DNA from: CAZDET01 sp964504335
GTDB taxonomy: Bacteria; Bacteroidota; Bacteroidia; Chitinophagales; Saprospiraceae
NCBI GenBank assembly: GCA_964504335.1
Contig: CAZDET010000017.1
Location: 1 to 64,000 of the forward strand
DNA length: 64,000 nt
Reading direction: 5' to 3'
Part shown: piece after piece, positions 50,739 to 59,412 of the stretch
How the letters are laid out: each line of letters opens with the position of its first letter
How positions within the stretch are numbered: position 1 is the first letter of the stretch
Program-made: the position numbers and the translations under genes
The notes under the pieces: generated by a model
Database searches by the model: none
Told to the model about the DNA's origin: nothing
The model's input: the letters and a program-made list of their open reading frames with translations, nothing else

Positions 50739-51433
50739 TTGAATGATTTTTGATGAAAATTGGTACCATATTCATTTGATAGCGGTGATCCTGGTCAAAT
50801 TTTGACCAAACCGGAGCCATCACCCATATTATTGATACGATGTTGAATCCTCTTTAGAGAGGAGATATTTTACAAGGATTTTAGAGCTGATTTTGGGTGT
50901 AAATTTGTGAAGCCTAGTGTCGGAAAATGATATATTCGAACGGGCTAAAGGTAAAAATCGTATTTACGTAGCTCCAAATGTAGTTTTTTATCCTACAATT
51001 TTCAAAATTAACGCAAGTTTTTGATTTTTGTTTCTCTTTATCTATTTAAAATACGATTTTTTTCCAAAAATTAGTGCCAACAGGTGTTACATTTGGTCCG
51101 TCTGATACCAAATAAGAGTCACTTTTGTTCAAATCCCTCATAAGTAAAAAAAGGAATTTGGCTTAAGTGGATGAAAAGCAGTTAGTTACGCTGACTGTAA
51201 TAATGAAATTAGTCTGCCTTTGGTCCAAACATCCTATTTTTGGAACTTGAGCAACTGGCCAAAGTTATTTCCTTCTTTGACAATTTTTGTGGTCGACACA
51301 AAACCGATGGCCGAAAAGGATTGAAGGCAGAGGATTTGTGTCGATATAACCACGAAAATTGTCAGAGAACCAATTATTTTTGGTACTGCAAAAAAACGGG
51401 AGAATATCAGGAAAATTTAGAGGTGCCGAACCT
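50739..51433. other. AT-rich non-coding stretch packed with palindromes
   Basis: 695 bp without a convincing gene. Palindromes: TGGTACCA (50761-50768), the 17-bp TGGTCAAA-T-TTTGACCA (50792-50808) flanked by CGGT/ACCG, CCTCT-TTAG-AGAGG (50849-50862), ATTTGGT/ACCAAAT (51091-51113), TTTGGTCCAAA (51219-51229), and a long imperfect hairpin 51276-51304 / 51333-51366. A -7-like TAAATTTG is at 50900 on the plus strand. The recurring TTGGTnC words suggest repeated binding sites or a small RNA. Confidence 0.55.
51276..51366. repeat. Long imperfect inverted repeat
   Basis: Left arm (starts TTTGACAATTTTTGTGG, ends ACACAAAACC at 51304) and right arm (51333-51366, TTTGTGTCGATATAACCACG then AAAATTGTC) pair over about 28 bp with one 4-nt insert and few mismatches; a small GGCC-containing segment is between. 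Similar words continue outside both arms. It could be a MITE-like remnant or the fold of an RNA; no terminal direct repeats are visible. Confidence 0.6.
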
Positions 51434-51438
51434 CTAAA
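51416..51438 (-). terminator. Terminator overlapping the stop codon of the cystathionine beta-synthase gene
   Basis: On the minus strand TTTAGAGGT (51438-51430) pairs with ACCTCTAAA (51424-51416) around a 5-nt loop and is followed by TTTTCC. The TAG stop codon (51436-51434) is inside the stem. The pair is perfect (9 bp). Confidence 0.75.
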
Positions 51439-52792
51439 CTGCCTGAAGGATATCGTATTGAGTAACAATGTGTTGTTTCCCGGCCTGATCGGTGGTGATT
51501 ACTGCGGGGATTCGTTTATTGACGTATGTCCGCAATTGAGAAATTGGAGTATCAATGGATACTTCGGGGAAAGCTTCTCCCATAATATCGCGAACTTGTA
51601 TCTGACCATTTCCTTGCGGATGGTCGAGTAAATAGTCCAGTAAAGCCGTTTCTGTGAGCGCACCGACCATGTTTTCATGATCCATTACCGGAAGCTGACT
51701 GATATCCTTTTCGCGCATTAGGTGAAGTGCTTCCTGCACGGTGGTGTTTGCGTGGATGGAGATGAATTCATCGTCGTGTTTGAGAGAGAGTAGATCTTTT
51801 ATTCTCAGTTCGCGATCCAGAAAACCGCGTTCGATCATCCAGTCGTCGTTGTAAATTTTGCCGATATACCGGCTGCCATGGTCGTGAATGACTACTACAA
51901 CCACATCTTCTGGCCCGAGCCGATCGGCGAGCTGATGCAGGCCGGCTACCGCGGAGCCGGCAGAATATCCGAGTAAAATACCTTCCTCCCGGGCGAGCCG
52001 GCGGGCCATTACGGCTCCGCTTTTATCAGTTACTTTTTCGAAAAGATCAATGATGTTGAAGTCTACGTTTTTGGGCAGGATATCTTCTCCGATCCCTTCG
52101 GTGATATACGGATAGATCTCCGACTGGTCAAAAATACCCGTTTCGTGGTATTTTTTGAAAACTGATCCGTAGGTGTCAATTCCCCATACTTTTATATCCG
52201 GATTTTGCTCTTTCAAATACCGGCCAGTCCCACTGATGGTACCGCCCGTACCGACCCCTACGACCAAATGGGTAATTTTTCCGTTGGTTTGCCGCCAGAT
52301 TTCAGGCCCTGTACTTTCGTAGTGAGCCAGACGATTGGATAGATTGTCGTATTGGTTAAACCAAAACGAATTGGGGATTTCCTCACTAAGCCGACGGGCC
52401 ACAGAGTAATAGGAGCGAGGGTCGTTCGGTTCTACATTAGTGGGGCAAACGATCACTTCCGCTCCAACCGCTTTGAGGATGTCGATTTTTTCCTTGGATT
52501 GCTTGTCGCTCGTGGTGAACACACAGCGGTATCCCTTCACGGCACCAGCCAACGCCAGGCCCATTCCGGTATTTCCGGATGTACATTCTATGATCGTACC
52601 TCCCGGACGAAGGTCACCGCGTGCCTCGGCGTCCTCCACCATTTTCAGGGCCATTCGGTCTTTGATAGAGTGGCCCGGATTGAAGGTTTCCACCTTCATT
52701 AGCACAAGGGCGGGAATTTCGGTAACGACCTTGTTTAATTTCACAAGGGGCGTATTGCCGATCGTTTCTAAGATATTATTCCGGAAGTCCAT
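51434..52792 (-). CDS. Cystathionine beta-synthase (PLP enzyme with CBS domains)
   Basis: 452 aa. Fold-type II PLP enzyme making cystathionine from serine and homocysteine (or acting as an O-acetylserine sulfhydrylase-like enzyme). GNTPLVKLN near the N-terminus, Schiff-base Lys44 in HSIKDRMA, the Ser/Thr-rich ECTSGNTGMGLA asparagine loop, PLP-phosphate loop GVGTGGTISGTG, then two C-terminal CBS domains (about 330-452, HLMREKDISQLPVMD) that regulate it. The full-length domain order matches eukaryote-like CBS without the heme module. A 45-bp gap separates it from the LysM gene in the same direction. Confidence 0.93.
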   Translation of the reverse strand: MDFRNNILETIGNTPLVKLNKVVTEIPALVLMKVETFNPGHSIKDRMALKMVEDAEARGDLRPGGTIIECTSGNTGMGLALAGAVKGYRCVFTTSDKQSKEKIDILKAVGAEVIVCPTNVEPNDPRSYYSVARRLSEEIPNSFWFNQYDNLSNRLAHYESTGPEIWRQTNGKITHLVVGVGTGGTISGTGRYLKEQNPDIKVWGIDTYGSVFKKYHETGIFDQSEIYPYITEGIGEDILPKNVDFNIIDLFEKVTDKSGAVMARRLAREEGILLGYSAGSAVAGLHQLADRLGPEDVVVVVIHDHGSRYIGKIYNDDWMIERGFLDRELRIKDLLSLKHDDEFISIHANTTVQEALHLMREKDISQLPVMDHENMVGALTETALLDYLLDHPQGNGQIQVRDIMGEAFPEVSIDTPISQLRTYVNKRIPAVITTDQAGKQHIVTQYDILQAV

Positions 52793-52837
52793 GGCTGTAA
52801 TTATTTAGCTGCTATTCTGTATACACTTGAAACGAAA

Positions 52838-53683
52838 TTACTCCTTCGAATGCTTCACTCGAACGTAAAATCGATCATCTTTTGCGCCCAGTGCCCGAAC
52901 GACGAGTAATGACACGACGACGATAGTGTTGCGATCGTATACCTGATCGGGTACCCTGCCGACCACTTTGAGGTAACACTTCTGGTTGTTCATCGGATTA
53001 TGCACCTCGATTATACTGTTAATTGGAGCGGAACGATGCAGGGCAAAAAAGCCATTTTCCCCGGATTCGTTCCAGGCCGCCCGCCCGCGCTCTTCAATGA
53101 GATTGGAACTCGGTTGCTGTCGGAGAAACTGCTGCTTGTACTGAAGATTCATACGCTCGTAGGGGCCCATGCTGGCTTGCTGTAATTGCTCGGAGACGCC
53201 ATCCGTAGAAAGCCAGCCGATAAATAGCATTCGCCCCGGCTCGAGCTCGTCGGAAAAAAGATAATTCCGGCGGCGGATCAGGTCGAGATCGACCGCGAAG
53301 TATCGCCGGCCAATACTGTACAGTGTATCTCCTCGTCGGACGCGGTAAAATACCGGAGCGTACCGATCTCGCAGAAAATACAAGGGTGGTTCGATCCGGA
53401 TGGCCTGATAGGGGATGGGAATGCGAATGCGATCGCCCACGGCGTAATTGCCAAATCGAATGCTGGGGTTAAATGCGTACAAATCCTCCAGATGGAGACC
53501 GTAAAATCGGGATAAGCTGTACAGCGTCTGTTTTTCTTCTAATTGATGGGACAGCAAAAGGGTATTGTAGGATACCTCAATGATGGCCGAATCAGAGGGA
53601 AGTAGGTACTGGAGGCTGTCTCCGGTAGCGCGCGATTGGTGGAGCAGGAAGCAGCTAGTTGCTATCAAAAGGAAAAGGCGCAT
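52838..53683 (-). CDS. Exported LysM protein with RlpA-like double-psi barrel
   Basis: 281 aa. Signal peptide (1-18), two LysM modules that bind peptidoglycan (about 45-92, KQTLYSLSRFYGLHLEDLYA, and about 112-160, VRRGDTLYSIGRRYF), then a C-terminal double-psi beta-barrel (about 195-281, GRAAWNESGENGFFALHRSA, then VVGRVPDQVYDRN) as in RlpA-type lytic transglycosylases. Acts in the periplasm on the cell wall; whether it is catalytic or only binds is open. It is divergent from kdsB. Confidence 0.85.
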   Translation of the reverse strand: MRLFLLIATSCFLLHQSRATGDSLQYLLPSDSAIIEVSYNTLLLSHQLEEKQTLYSLSRFYGLHLEDLYAFNPSIRFGNYAVGDRIRIPIPYQAIRIEPPLYFLRDRYAPVFYRVRRGDTLYSIGRRYFAVDLDLIRRRNYLFSDELEPGRMLFIGWLSTDGVSEQLQQASMGPYERMNLQYKQQFLRQQPSSNLIEERGRAAWNESGENGFFALHRSAPINSIIEVHNPMNNQKCYLKVVGRVPDQVYDRNTIVVVSLLVVRALGAKDDRFYVRVKHSKE

Positions 53684-53764
53684 GAATTTAAAGTTGTATC
53701 GAACAGGGATGATCCATTTTCTATTCTAAGGTACTATGTTGCTGAGTAGGAAGCGAATTTTTTC

Positions 53765-53792
53765 TTTGGTAGCTGTATTTTATCTATCTCTG
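53765..53792 (+). promoter_or_regulatory. Probable promoter of kdsB
   Basis: TTTG (53765-53768), a 16-bp spacer and TATCTCTG (53785-53792) match the Bacteroidota TTTG / TAnnTTTG layout with one mismatch, 25 bp before the start codon. Confidence 0.4.
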
Positions 53793-53817
53793 CTTAACAT
53801 CCGTGAAATCGCAACAA

Positions 53818-54585
53818 ATGCAACTTATTGGGATTATTCCGGCGCGCTATGCCTCCGTTCGATTTCCGGGAAAACCCCTGGCGGTACTCGCCGGGAAAAC
53901 GGTAATTCAACGGGTATACGAGCAGGTGCGGGCCGCTGAGTTTCTAACTGACGTGATCGTGGCTACGGACGATGATCGCATTGCCGGCCACGTGCAGTCT
54001 TTTGGCGGGAAGGCGATCATGACCCGCCCGGATCACATCAGTGGTACCGACCGGTGTGCAGAAGTAGCCCGTCAGTTTCCCGACGATGCCATTGTCGTCA
54101 ATGTGCAGGGCGATGAGCCTTTCGTGCAGCCCCGCCAAATTGAAGCCGCAGCTCGTCTGATTGGACAAACATTCGAAATCGCCACTTTGGCACGCGAAAT
54201 CGAGCAGGCAGATGATCTATTCTCCCCGCACGTAGTTAAAGTCGTGGCTGATAATCGCAAACGGGCCCTGTATTTTAGTCGTCAGGTGATCCCTTTTCTG
54301 CGCGGGGTGCCGCGAGGAGAATGGCTGGCCCGGCGAGTGCACTATCAACACATTGGCCTGTATGCATTTCGCAATGCCTGCCTGCAACAATTAACCCAGC
54401 TCTCCCCCGGACGACTCGAACAGGTCGAGGGGCTGGAGCAACTGCGGTGGATGGAAGCGGGCTTTGATATTGCCGTGGAGTCGACGGAGGCGATCTCCAT
54501 TGGGATCGATCTGCCGGAAGATATCCTTCGGGCCGAGCGTTGGTTGGAGGCAGTGAATGCTAAAAAATCGACAAAAAATGAATAA
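53818..54585 (+). CDS. kdsB: 3-deoxy-manno-octulosonate cytidylyltransferase
   Basis: 255 aa. Activates Kdo as CMP-Kdo for lipid A core assembly. The CTP-binding N-terminus GIIPARYASVRFPGKPLA, then VATDDDRI, HISGTDRCAEVA, NVQGDEPFV and HIGLYAFR are all family signatures. ATG 53818 gives the normal length; a GTG 15 bp upstream is in frame but adds only a short tail. It leads a small set with a membrane protein and a Nudix enzyme that overlap each other. Confidence 0.96.
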   Translation: MQLIGIIPARYASVRFPGKPLAVLAGKTVIQRVYEQVRAAEFLTDVIVATDDDRIAGHVQSFGGKAIMTRPDHISGTDRCAEVARQFPDDAIVVNVQGDEPFVQPRQIEAAARLIGQTFEIATLAREIEQADDLFSPHVVKVVADNRKRALYFSRQVIPFLRGVPRGEWLARRVHYQHIGLYAFRNACLQQLTQLSPGRLEQVEGLEQLRWMEAGFDIAVESTEAISIGIDLPEDILRAERWLEAVNAKKSTKNE

Positions 54586-54814
54586 GCATCGCAGACGCTG
54601 GTTGTGGCAGGCACCTCTGGGGCTGGCGCTGGTAGGTTTTGGCGCCTCGCTCGTATCGGAGGCAGGCAATTGGAAAGCGCAGGGAGCCGAAACCGCAGAA
54701 TGGGTGCTGCTGGGCGTCCTGGCACTCGTCTTACTCAATGGCGGGTTGTCGGTGTTTGGAAACAGCATCCTGGAACGCGTGCGATATGAGCGCTATCGAG
54801 AACGAGACGTATGA
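54578..54814 (+). CDS. Small two-TM membrane protein, unknown
   Basis: 78 aa, MNKHRRRWLWQAPLGLALVG start, TM helices at about 12-29 and 38-59, and a basic C-terminal ERVRYERYRERDV tail. It overlaps kdsB by 8 bp and the Nudix gene by an ATGA, so it is translationally coupled to both. No family is recognised. An earlier in-frame ATG at 54557 is inside kdsB. Confidence 0.65.
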   Translation: MNKHRRRWLWQAPLGLALVGFGASLVSEAGNWKAQGAETAEWVLLGVLALVLLNGGLSVFGNSILERVRYERYRERDV

Positions 54815-55347
54815 ATTATTGTAGTCAGTGTGGCTCGGATCAACTTTCTTACCAGGTACCTCCGGGCGATAATCGCCCGCGGATGGTGTGTGGCAACTGC
54901 CAGACGATTCATTACACCAATCCCAAAATTGTAGCCGGCTGCCTGCCGATCTGGAAGGAGCGCATCCTACTTTGCCGTCGCGCTATCGAGCCGGCTAAAG
55001 GCCTGTGGAATATTCCCAGCGGCTATCTGGAAAACGGAGAAACCGTAGAAGCAGGTGCCTTGCGCGAAGTGTACGAGGAGGCGCTGGCCGAGGTGGATCT
55101 TATTGGCGTGCATGCCCTTTACAGCATCCCTAAGATCAATCAGATTTACATTCATTTTCTCGGAGGGCTGATCGAGGGCCAGTTTGGTGTGGGAGAAGAA
55201 AGCCTGGAGACTCGGCTATTTTCAGAAACGGAGATTCCCTGGGAAGAAATCGCGTTCTCTTCTTCCATCTTCAGCCTGCAGCGGTATTTTGCCGATCGGC
55301 GGGCGGGCAAGCGCCTGGTACATCTAGGTGCTTTTAGAGCGCGCTAG
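54811..55347 (+). CDS. Nudix hydrolase with N-terminal zinc ribbon
   Basis: 178 aa. The zinc ribbon has two CxxC pairs (CSQCG and CGNCQ, residues 4-31), and the Nudix box GYLENGETVEAGALREVYEE is at about 71-90, with the catalytic REVYEE glutamates present. This layout is that of NudC-like NADH/ADP-ribose pyrophosphatases. It cleaves a nucleoside diphosphate linked to another moiety in the cytosol; exact substrate unknown. Its start overlaps the upstream gene as ATGA. Confidence 0.88.
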   Translation: MNYCSQCGSDQLSYQVPPGDNRPRMVCGNCQTIHYTNPKIVAGCLPIWKERILLCRRAIEPAKGLWNIPSGYLENGETVEAGALREVYEEALAEVDLIGVHALYSIPKINQIYIHFLGGLIEGQFGVGEESLETRLFSETEIPWEEIAFSSSIFSLQRYFADRRAGKRLVHLGAFRAR

Positions 55348-55415
55348 AGGAAGACTTCCTATATTCGCTCGAGTCATCGGGACTTCTATTCGGATCGCTT
55401 ATAATCTAACGAATT

Positions 55416-56753
55416 ATGACCAGGATTTTGATCATCGGGGCTGGGCGTTCTTCCGCAGCGCTTATTCAGTATGTATTGAATAAGTCAAAGGATTACGGCT
55501 GGTTTGTCATGGTTGTGGACGCCGATCTCGACGCGGCAGTTCAAAAGGTCGGAGATCATCCAAATGGCCGGGCGGCGTGGTTGGACGTCACCAAAGTTAA
55601 TGACCGACGGGAACTGATCGATCGCTCCGATATCGTAGTGTCTTTACTGCCGGCCCACCTGCATCTCGAAGTGGCTCACGATTGTATTAAGCTCAAGAAG
55701 CATCTTATCACGGCCTCGTACGTCAGCCAGGAGATGTATCGACTCGGAGATGAAGCCCGCGACCGCGAGCTTATCTTCATGGGAGAAATGGGGCTCGACC
55801 CCGGAATCGATCACATGTCGGCGATGCGGAAGATCAATCAGATTAAAGCCGATGGCGGCCGGATCACGGCTTTCCGATCCTTTACCGGAGGGTTGATTGC
55901 GCCGGAAAGTGACAACAACCCCTGGCACTACAAATTCACCTGGAATCCTCGCAACGTCGTGCTTGCCGGGCAGGGAACCGCCCAGTATCTCGAAGACGGA
56001 AAATACAAGTTCATACCCTACCAACGACTGTTTGCCGAAACCTGGCCAATCCACGTTCCCGATCTCGACGGAGAGTACGAGGCCTACGCCAATCGCGACA
56101 GCTTGCTCTACCGAGAGCAATACGGGCTTTCGAACATCCCCAGCATTCTGCGGGGAACGATTCGCAAGAAAGGCTTCAGTGCGGCCTGGAATGCGCTTAT
56201 TCAAATAGGCCTGACCGATGGCGATTTTCCCATCCTGTCCAGCGAACAAATGACCTACCACGAACTCATGGAAGCCTTTGCCCCGCAAGGAAGCGGCTCG
56301 GTCCGCGAACGCATCGCCCAGTTATTGGGGGAAACCCCTCAGTCGGAGGTAATGCAACGCCTCGACTGGCTGGGCTTATTTCGCAAAAAGCGCATCCGCC
56401 TCGATAACGCTACCCCGGCGTTTATACTCGAAAAGTTACTGCTCGATAAGTGGAAAATGGAGGAAAGTGATCGGGATATGATTATCATGCAGCACTGCTT
56501 TGAGTATGAAATGGACAATGAACACCGCCGTTGTACGGCTACAATGGTGCTGCGGGGAGCAGATGCCAACGACACGGCTATGGCGCGTCTGGTAGGGCTT
56601 CCGATGGGCATTTTTGTCAAATTGATCACCGAAGGGCAAATTACCTCCAAGGGCGTACAAATTCCGGTTCTGCCGGAAGTGTACGAACCCGTACTGGACG
56701 AGCTGGAGGAATTCGGCGTCGTATTCAAGGAAGAAGAGGAAGTTGTTGTTTAA
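55416..56753 (+). CDS. Saccharopine dehydrogenase family protein (Lys9-like)
   Basis: 445 aa. Rossmann start RILIIGAGRSSAALIQYV, then the family motif GEMGLDPGIDHMSAMRKINQ (about 126-145) and a large C-terminal domain with SFTGGLIAPESDNNPWHYKF. It is expected to reduce or oxidise saccharopine or a related imine-linked amino acid with NADP(H). A second, distinct member of the superfamily lies 1.4 kb downstream. It overlaps the next (flippase) gene by 11 bp. Substrate is inferred from the family only. Confidence 0.88.
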   Translation: MTRILIIGAGRSSAALIQYVLNKSKDYGWFVMVVDADLDAAVQKVGDHPNGRAAWLDVTKVNDRRELIDRSDIVVSLLPAHLHLEVAHDCIKLKKHLITASYVSQEMYRLGDEARDRELIFMGEMGLDPGIDHMSAMRKINQIKADGGRITAFRSFTGGLIAPESDNNPWHYKFTWNPRNVVLAGQGTAQYLEDGKYKFIPYQRLFAETWPIHVPDLDGEYEAYANRDSLLYREQYGLSNIPSILRGTIRKKGFSAAWNALIQIGLTDGDFPILSSEQMTYHELMEAFAPQGSGSVRERIAQLLGETPQSEVMQRLDWLGLFRKKRIRLDNATPAFILEKLLLDKWKMEESDRDMIIMQHCFEYEMDNEHRRCTATMVLRGADANDTAMARLVGLPMGIFVKLITEGQITSKGVQIPVLPEVYEPVLDELEEFGVVFKEEEEVVV

Positions 56754-58068
56754 GCGGATATTGGGTCGCATTCCGTTGGTTGGAGCCAATCAGGTCGCTC
56801 AGCTCAGCCGGCAAGGGGTCGCGGTACTGGTTGCCGTAGCCCTCGCCCAATCACCGATTCCAGCCTCGGAAATCGGGCACTACGAACAGCTTCAATACGT
56901 CGCGTATCTACTCAGTTTCGCCTGGACAACGGGGCTGCTCCAATCCCTGCTCGCCGTCTACGGTGGGCAAGAGGAGCGCCGGCAGAAAAGCCTGCTTTTT
57001 TGGGCCGCCCTGGCTTTTTTGGCCCTCAGTATCGCGGTGCTACTACCCATTTGGCTCCAACCAGCCGAATTGATCCAAATACTGACGGGCTCGACCTCCC
57101 TGAGCTATTTATTCCTTTTTTCGGGTTATCTGATCGGACATTGGCCCAGCTTGCTGGTCGAGTATATTTACAATTTGAAGGAGCAAGGCCGCTCTTTAAT
57201 TTGGTTTGCACTGATCTCGAACGGGTTGTTTTTGGTGGCCGTCGTTGTACCTCCTTATATTGGGTATTCGCTGGAGGAAAGTTTCCGGCTGTTGATCGGG
57301 CTGGGGCTGCTGAAATTTGGATGGTTGCTCCGATTGCTGTACAAGTACAGCTACTGGCAATGGGAGCCGGAAGTGCTGCGTAAATGGGTGCAGACGGCGG
57401 CTCCGCTCATTCTTTATGCGCTGTTGGGAGCCCTCAGTATGAGTTTTGATCCCTGGTTTGTCGGGCAACGTTTTGACGGGGCGTCGGTGCCCTTTGCCAT
57501 TTATCGGTACGGTAGCCGCGAATTACCGCTCGTAGGAGCTCTCACCGTGGGCATCTTTCAGGGGGTACTACCGCGCTTCAGCCGGCAGCCCGAAACGGCA
57601 TTAGAGGAGCTGCGCCGGGCCTCTGTTCGATTGATGCATCTCCTCTTTCCGGTGTCTATTGTATTGTTGCTCACTTCCCGCTGGTGGTTTCGCTGGGTTT
57701 TTACGGAGGCCTTCGCCGATAGTATTCCCATCTTTAACACCTTTCTGCTGATTACTATTAGCCGAATGGTTTTTGCCACGGTTCCGATCATTGGGCTACA
57801 GCGGAGTAATGCGATGCCTTTTCTGATCTTGTTATCGCTCGGAGGGAACGCCTTGTTCAGCTATCTGTTATTCCCTTATTTCGGGCTGCTCGGGATCGCC
57901 TGGGGGACCGTGCTCGCATTCAGTTTGGAAAAATGGGGAATGATCCTGTATTTGCGCAGTCGACTCCAAATTCGCCTCGGGCAGTACTGCGGAACGGGAT
58001 GGTTGTTGTTTTACGGGTCGTTGTTGCTTGGCGCTTATTTGATAGGTGGCGAGGTGGTGAGGTGGTGA
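56743..58068 (+). CDS. Polysaccharide flippase (Wzx/MATE-like), TTG start
   Basis: 441 aa with 12 membrane helices and no soluble domain, in the MOP superfamily of lipid-linked oligosaccharide flippases; starts LFKRILGRIPLVGANQVAQL. No ATG precedes the conserved first helix, so TTG 56743 (or TTG 56746), within the end of the previous gene, must be used. It ends GGEVVRW, where the last codons are octamer units GGTGGTGA (58045-58068), the same ending as the response regulator at 17.8 kb. It would export a glycan across the inner membrane. Confidence 0.8.
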   Translation: MLFKRILGRIPLVGANQVAQLSRQGVAVLVAVALAQSPIPASEIGHYEQLQYVAYLLSFAWTTGLLQSLLAVYGGQEERRQKSLLFWAALAFLALSIAVLLPIWLQPAELIQILTGSTSLSYLFLFSGYLIGHWPSLLVEYIYNLKEQGRSLIWFALISNGLFLVAVVVPPYIGYSLEESFRLLIGLGLLKFGWLLRLLYKYSYWQWEPEVLRKWVQTAAPLILYALLGALSMSFDPWFVGQRFDGASVPFAIYRYGSRELPLVGALTVGIFQGVLPRFSRQPETALEELRRASVRLMHLLFPVSIVLLLTSRWWFRWVFTEAFADSIPIFNTFLLITISRMVFATVPIIGLQRSNAMPFLILLSLGGNALFSYLLFPYFGLLGIAWGTVLAFSLEKWGMILYLRSRLQIRLGQYCGTGWLLFYGSLLLGAYLIGGEVVRW

Positions 58069-58111
58069 GGAGAACAATGTGGCGGGGTATTTCCTTAATT
58101 ACGGGTAATTA
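58045..58111. repeat. Octamer tract running through a stop codon plus hairpin
   Basis: Three perfect 8-bp units GGTGGCGA, GGTGGTGA, GGTGGTGA (58045-58068) whose last bases are the TGA stop of the flippase, then a perfect hairpin TAATTAC-GG-GTAATTA (58096-58111). Confidence 0.75.
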
Positions 58112-58148
58112 CCAAAAGACTAACGGACGAAACTACTAATCCACTCAT

Positions 58149-59354
58149 ATGTCAAAAGTACTAATTATTGGTGCGGGGGGTGTGGGGCGCGTCACGACGT
58201 ATAAATGCGCACAGCATCCGGAGGTGTTTTCCGAAATCATGCTGGCCAGCCGAACCCAATCCAAATGCGACATTATAGCCGAGGCAGCTCGGCAAGCCAC
58301 TGGGCATCAGGCGATCTCGACCGCGCGAGTCGATGCGGAAAACGTTCCTGAACTCGTAGCCCTGCTCAACGATTTCCGGCCTGAGTTGGTCATTCACGTA
58401 GCGTTGCCCTACCAGGATCTGACCATCATGGAGGCCTGTTTGCAAGCGGGAGTCCATTATCTGGACACGGCCAATTACGAACCGAAAGACGAAGCGAAAT
58501 TCGAGTATAGCTGGCAGTGGGCATTGCACGACCGATTTAAGGACGCCGGACTTTTGGCCGTGCTCGGTTGCGGATTCGACCCCGGTGTGACGGGCGTATT
58601 TACCGCGCGTGCGGCGAAGCATCACTTTGATGAGATTCGGTTTCTGGATATTGTCGATGCCAATGCCGGCGATCACGGTAAGGCCTTCGCTACCAATTTC
58701 AATCCGGAAATTAACATCCGGGAAATTACTCAGAAGGGTAAATACTACGAAAACGGGCAATGGGTGGAAACCGAGCCCCACGAAATCAGCCGGATGTTGA
58801 CATATCCCGACATCGGGCCGAAAAAATCATATCTGATTTACCACGAGGAACTGGAATCGTTGGTCAAGCACTTTCCCACTATTCAACGAGCTCGATTCTG
58901 GATGACCTTCGGCGATGAATACCTCACCCACTTGCGCGTCATTCAGAATATTGGCATGGCAAGTATCGAACCGGTGTCCTTTAAGGGAACGGATATTGTG
59001 CCGTTGGAATTTTTGAAGGCCGTCCTTCCGGACCCGGGGGAGTTGGGCGAAAACTACTCTGGACAGACCAGTATTGGTTGCCGGATTCGGGGACTAAAAG
59101 GTGGTAAAGAGCAAACCTATTACATCTGGAATAACTGCAGCCACGAAAAAGCCTATCAGGAGACGGGCGCCCAGGGCGTGAGCTACACAACGGGCGTACC
59201 CGCCATGACCGGTGCAATGATGATGCTGCAAGGCCACTGGAGTGGTGCAGGCGTTTTTAACGTCGAGCAATTCGATCCGGATCCGTTTCTGGAAAAGTTA
59301 GGTCCGCACGGATTACCCTGGCAAGAGCAAATCGGGATTGATCTCGAGTTGTGA
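58149..59354 (+). CDS. Carboxynorspermidine synthase
   Basis: 401 aa. Saccharopine dehydrogenase-like fold: KVLIIGAGGVGRVTTYKCAQ start, HYLDTANYEP, VLGCGFDPGVTGVFTARAAK, a substrate domain with FLDIVDANAGDHGKAFATNF, and SYTTGVPAMTGAMMM at the end. These are the landmarks of carboxy(nor)spermidine dehydrogenase, which condenses putrescine (or diaminopropane) with aspartate semialdehyde using NADPH. The gene next in line encodes the matching decarboxylase, which fixes the assignment. It replaces the S-adenosylmethionine-dependent spermidine route. Confidence 0.94.
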   Translation: MSKVLIIGAGGVGRVTTYKCAQHPEVFSEIMLASRTQSKCDIIAEAARQATGHQAISTARVDAENVPELVALLNDFRPELVIHVALPYQDLTIMEACLQAGVHYLDTANYEPKDEAKFEYSWQWALHDRFKDAGLLAVLGCGFDPGVTGVFTARAAKHHFDEIRFLDIVDANAGDHGKAFATNFNPEINIREITQKGKYYENGQWVETEPHEISRMLTYPDIGPKKSYLIYHEELESLVKHFPTIQRARFWMTFGDEYLTHLRVIQNIGMASIEPVSFKGTDIVPLEFLKAVLPDPGELGENYSGQTSIGCRIRGLKGGKEQTYYIWNNCSHEKAYQETGAQGVSYTTGVPAMTGAMMMLQGHWSGAGVFNVEQFDPDPFLEKLGPHGLPWQEQIGIDLEL

Positions 59355-59376
59355 GGTGCCGAAGTGCCAATCCAAA
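59353..59376. repeat. Short octamer tract after a stop codon
   Basis: GAGGTGCC (59353-59360), GAAGTGCC (59361-59368) and AATCCAAA continue an 8-bp step directly from the TGA stop of carboxynorspermidine synthase. Weaker than the other members of the family. Confidence 0.5.
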
Positions 59377-59412
59377 GATAACGCCATTAAATTTGATAAT
59401 TAACCGAAGCGA

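Noticed and set aside
50900..50907. TAAATTTG as a plus-strand promoter
   Set aside because: Matches the -7 box, but no coding region follows on that strand for 2.9 kb and no upstream box is spaced correctly; kept only as a remark in the region entry.
51240..51437. 65-codon plus-strand frame with TTG start in the AT-rich region
   Set aside because: It lies across the long inverted repeat, and the matching minus-strand frame is equally open, so both are by-products of the palindrome.
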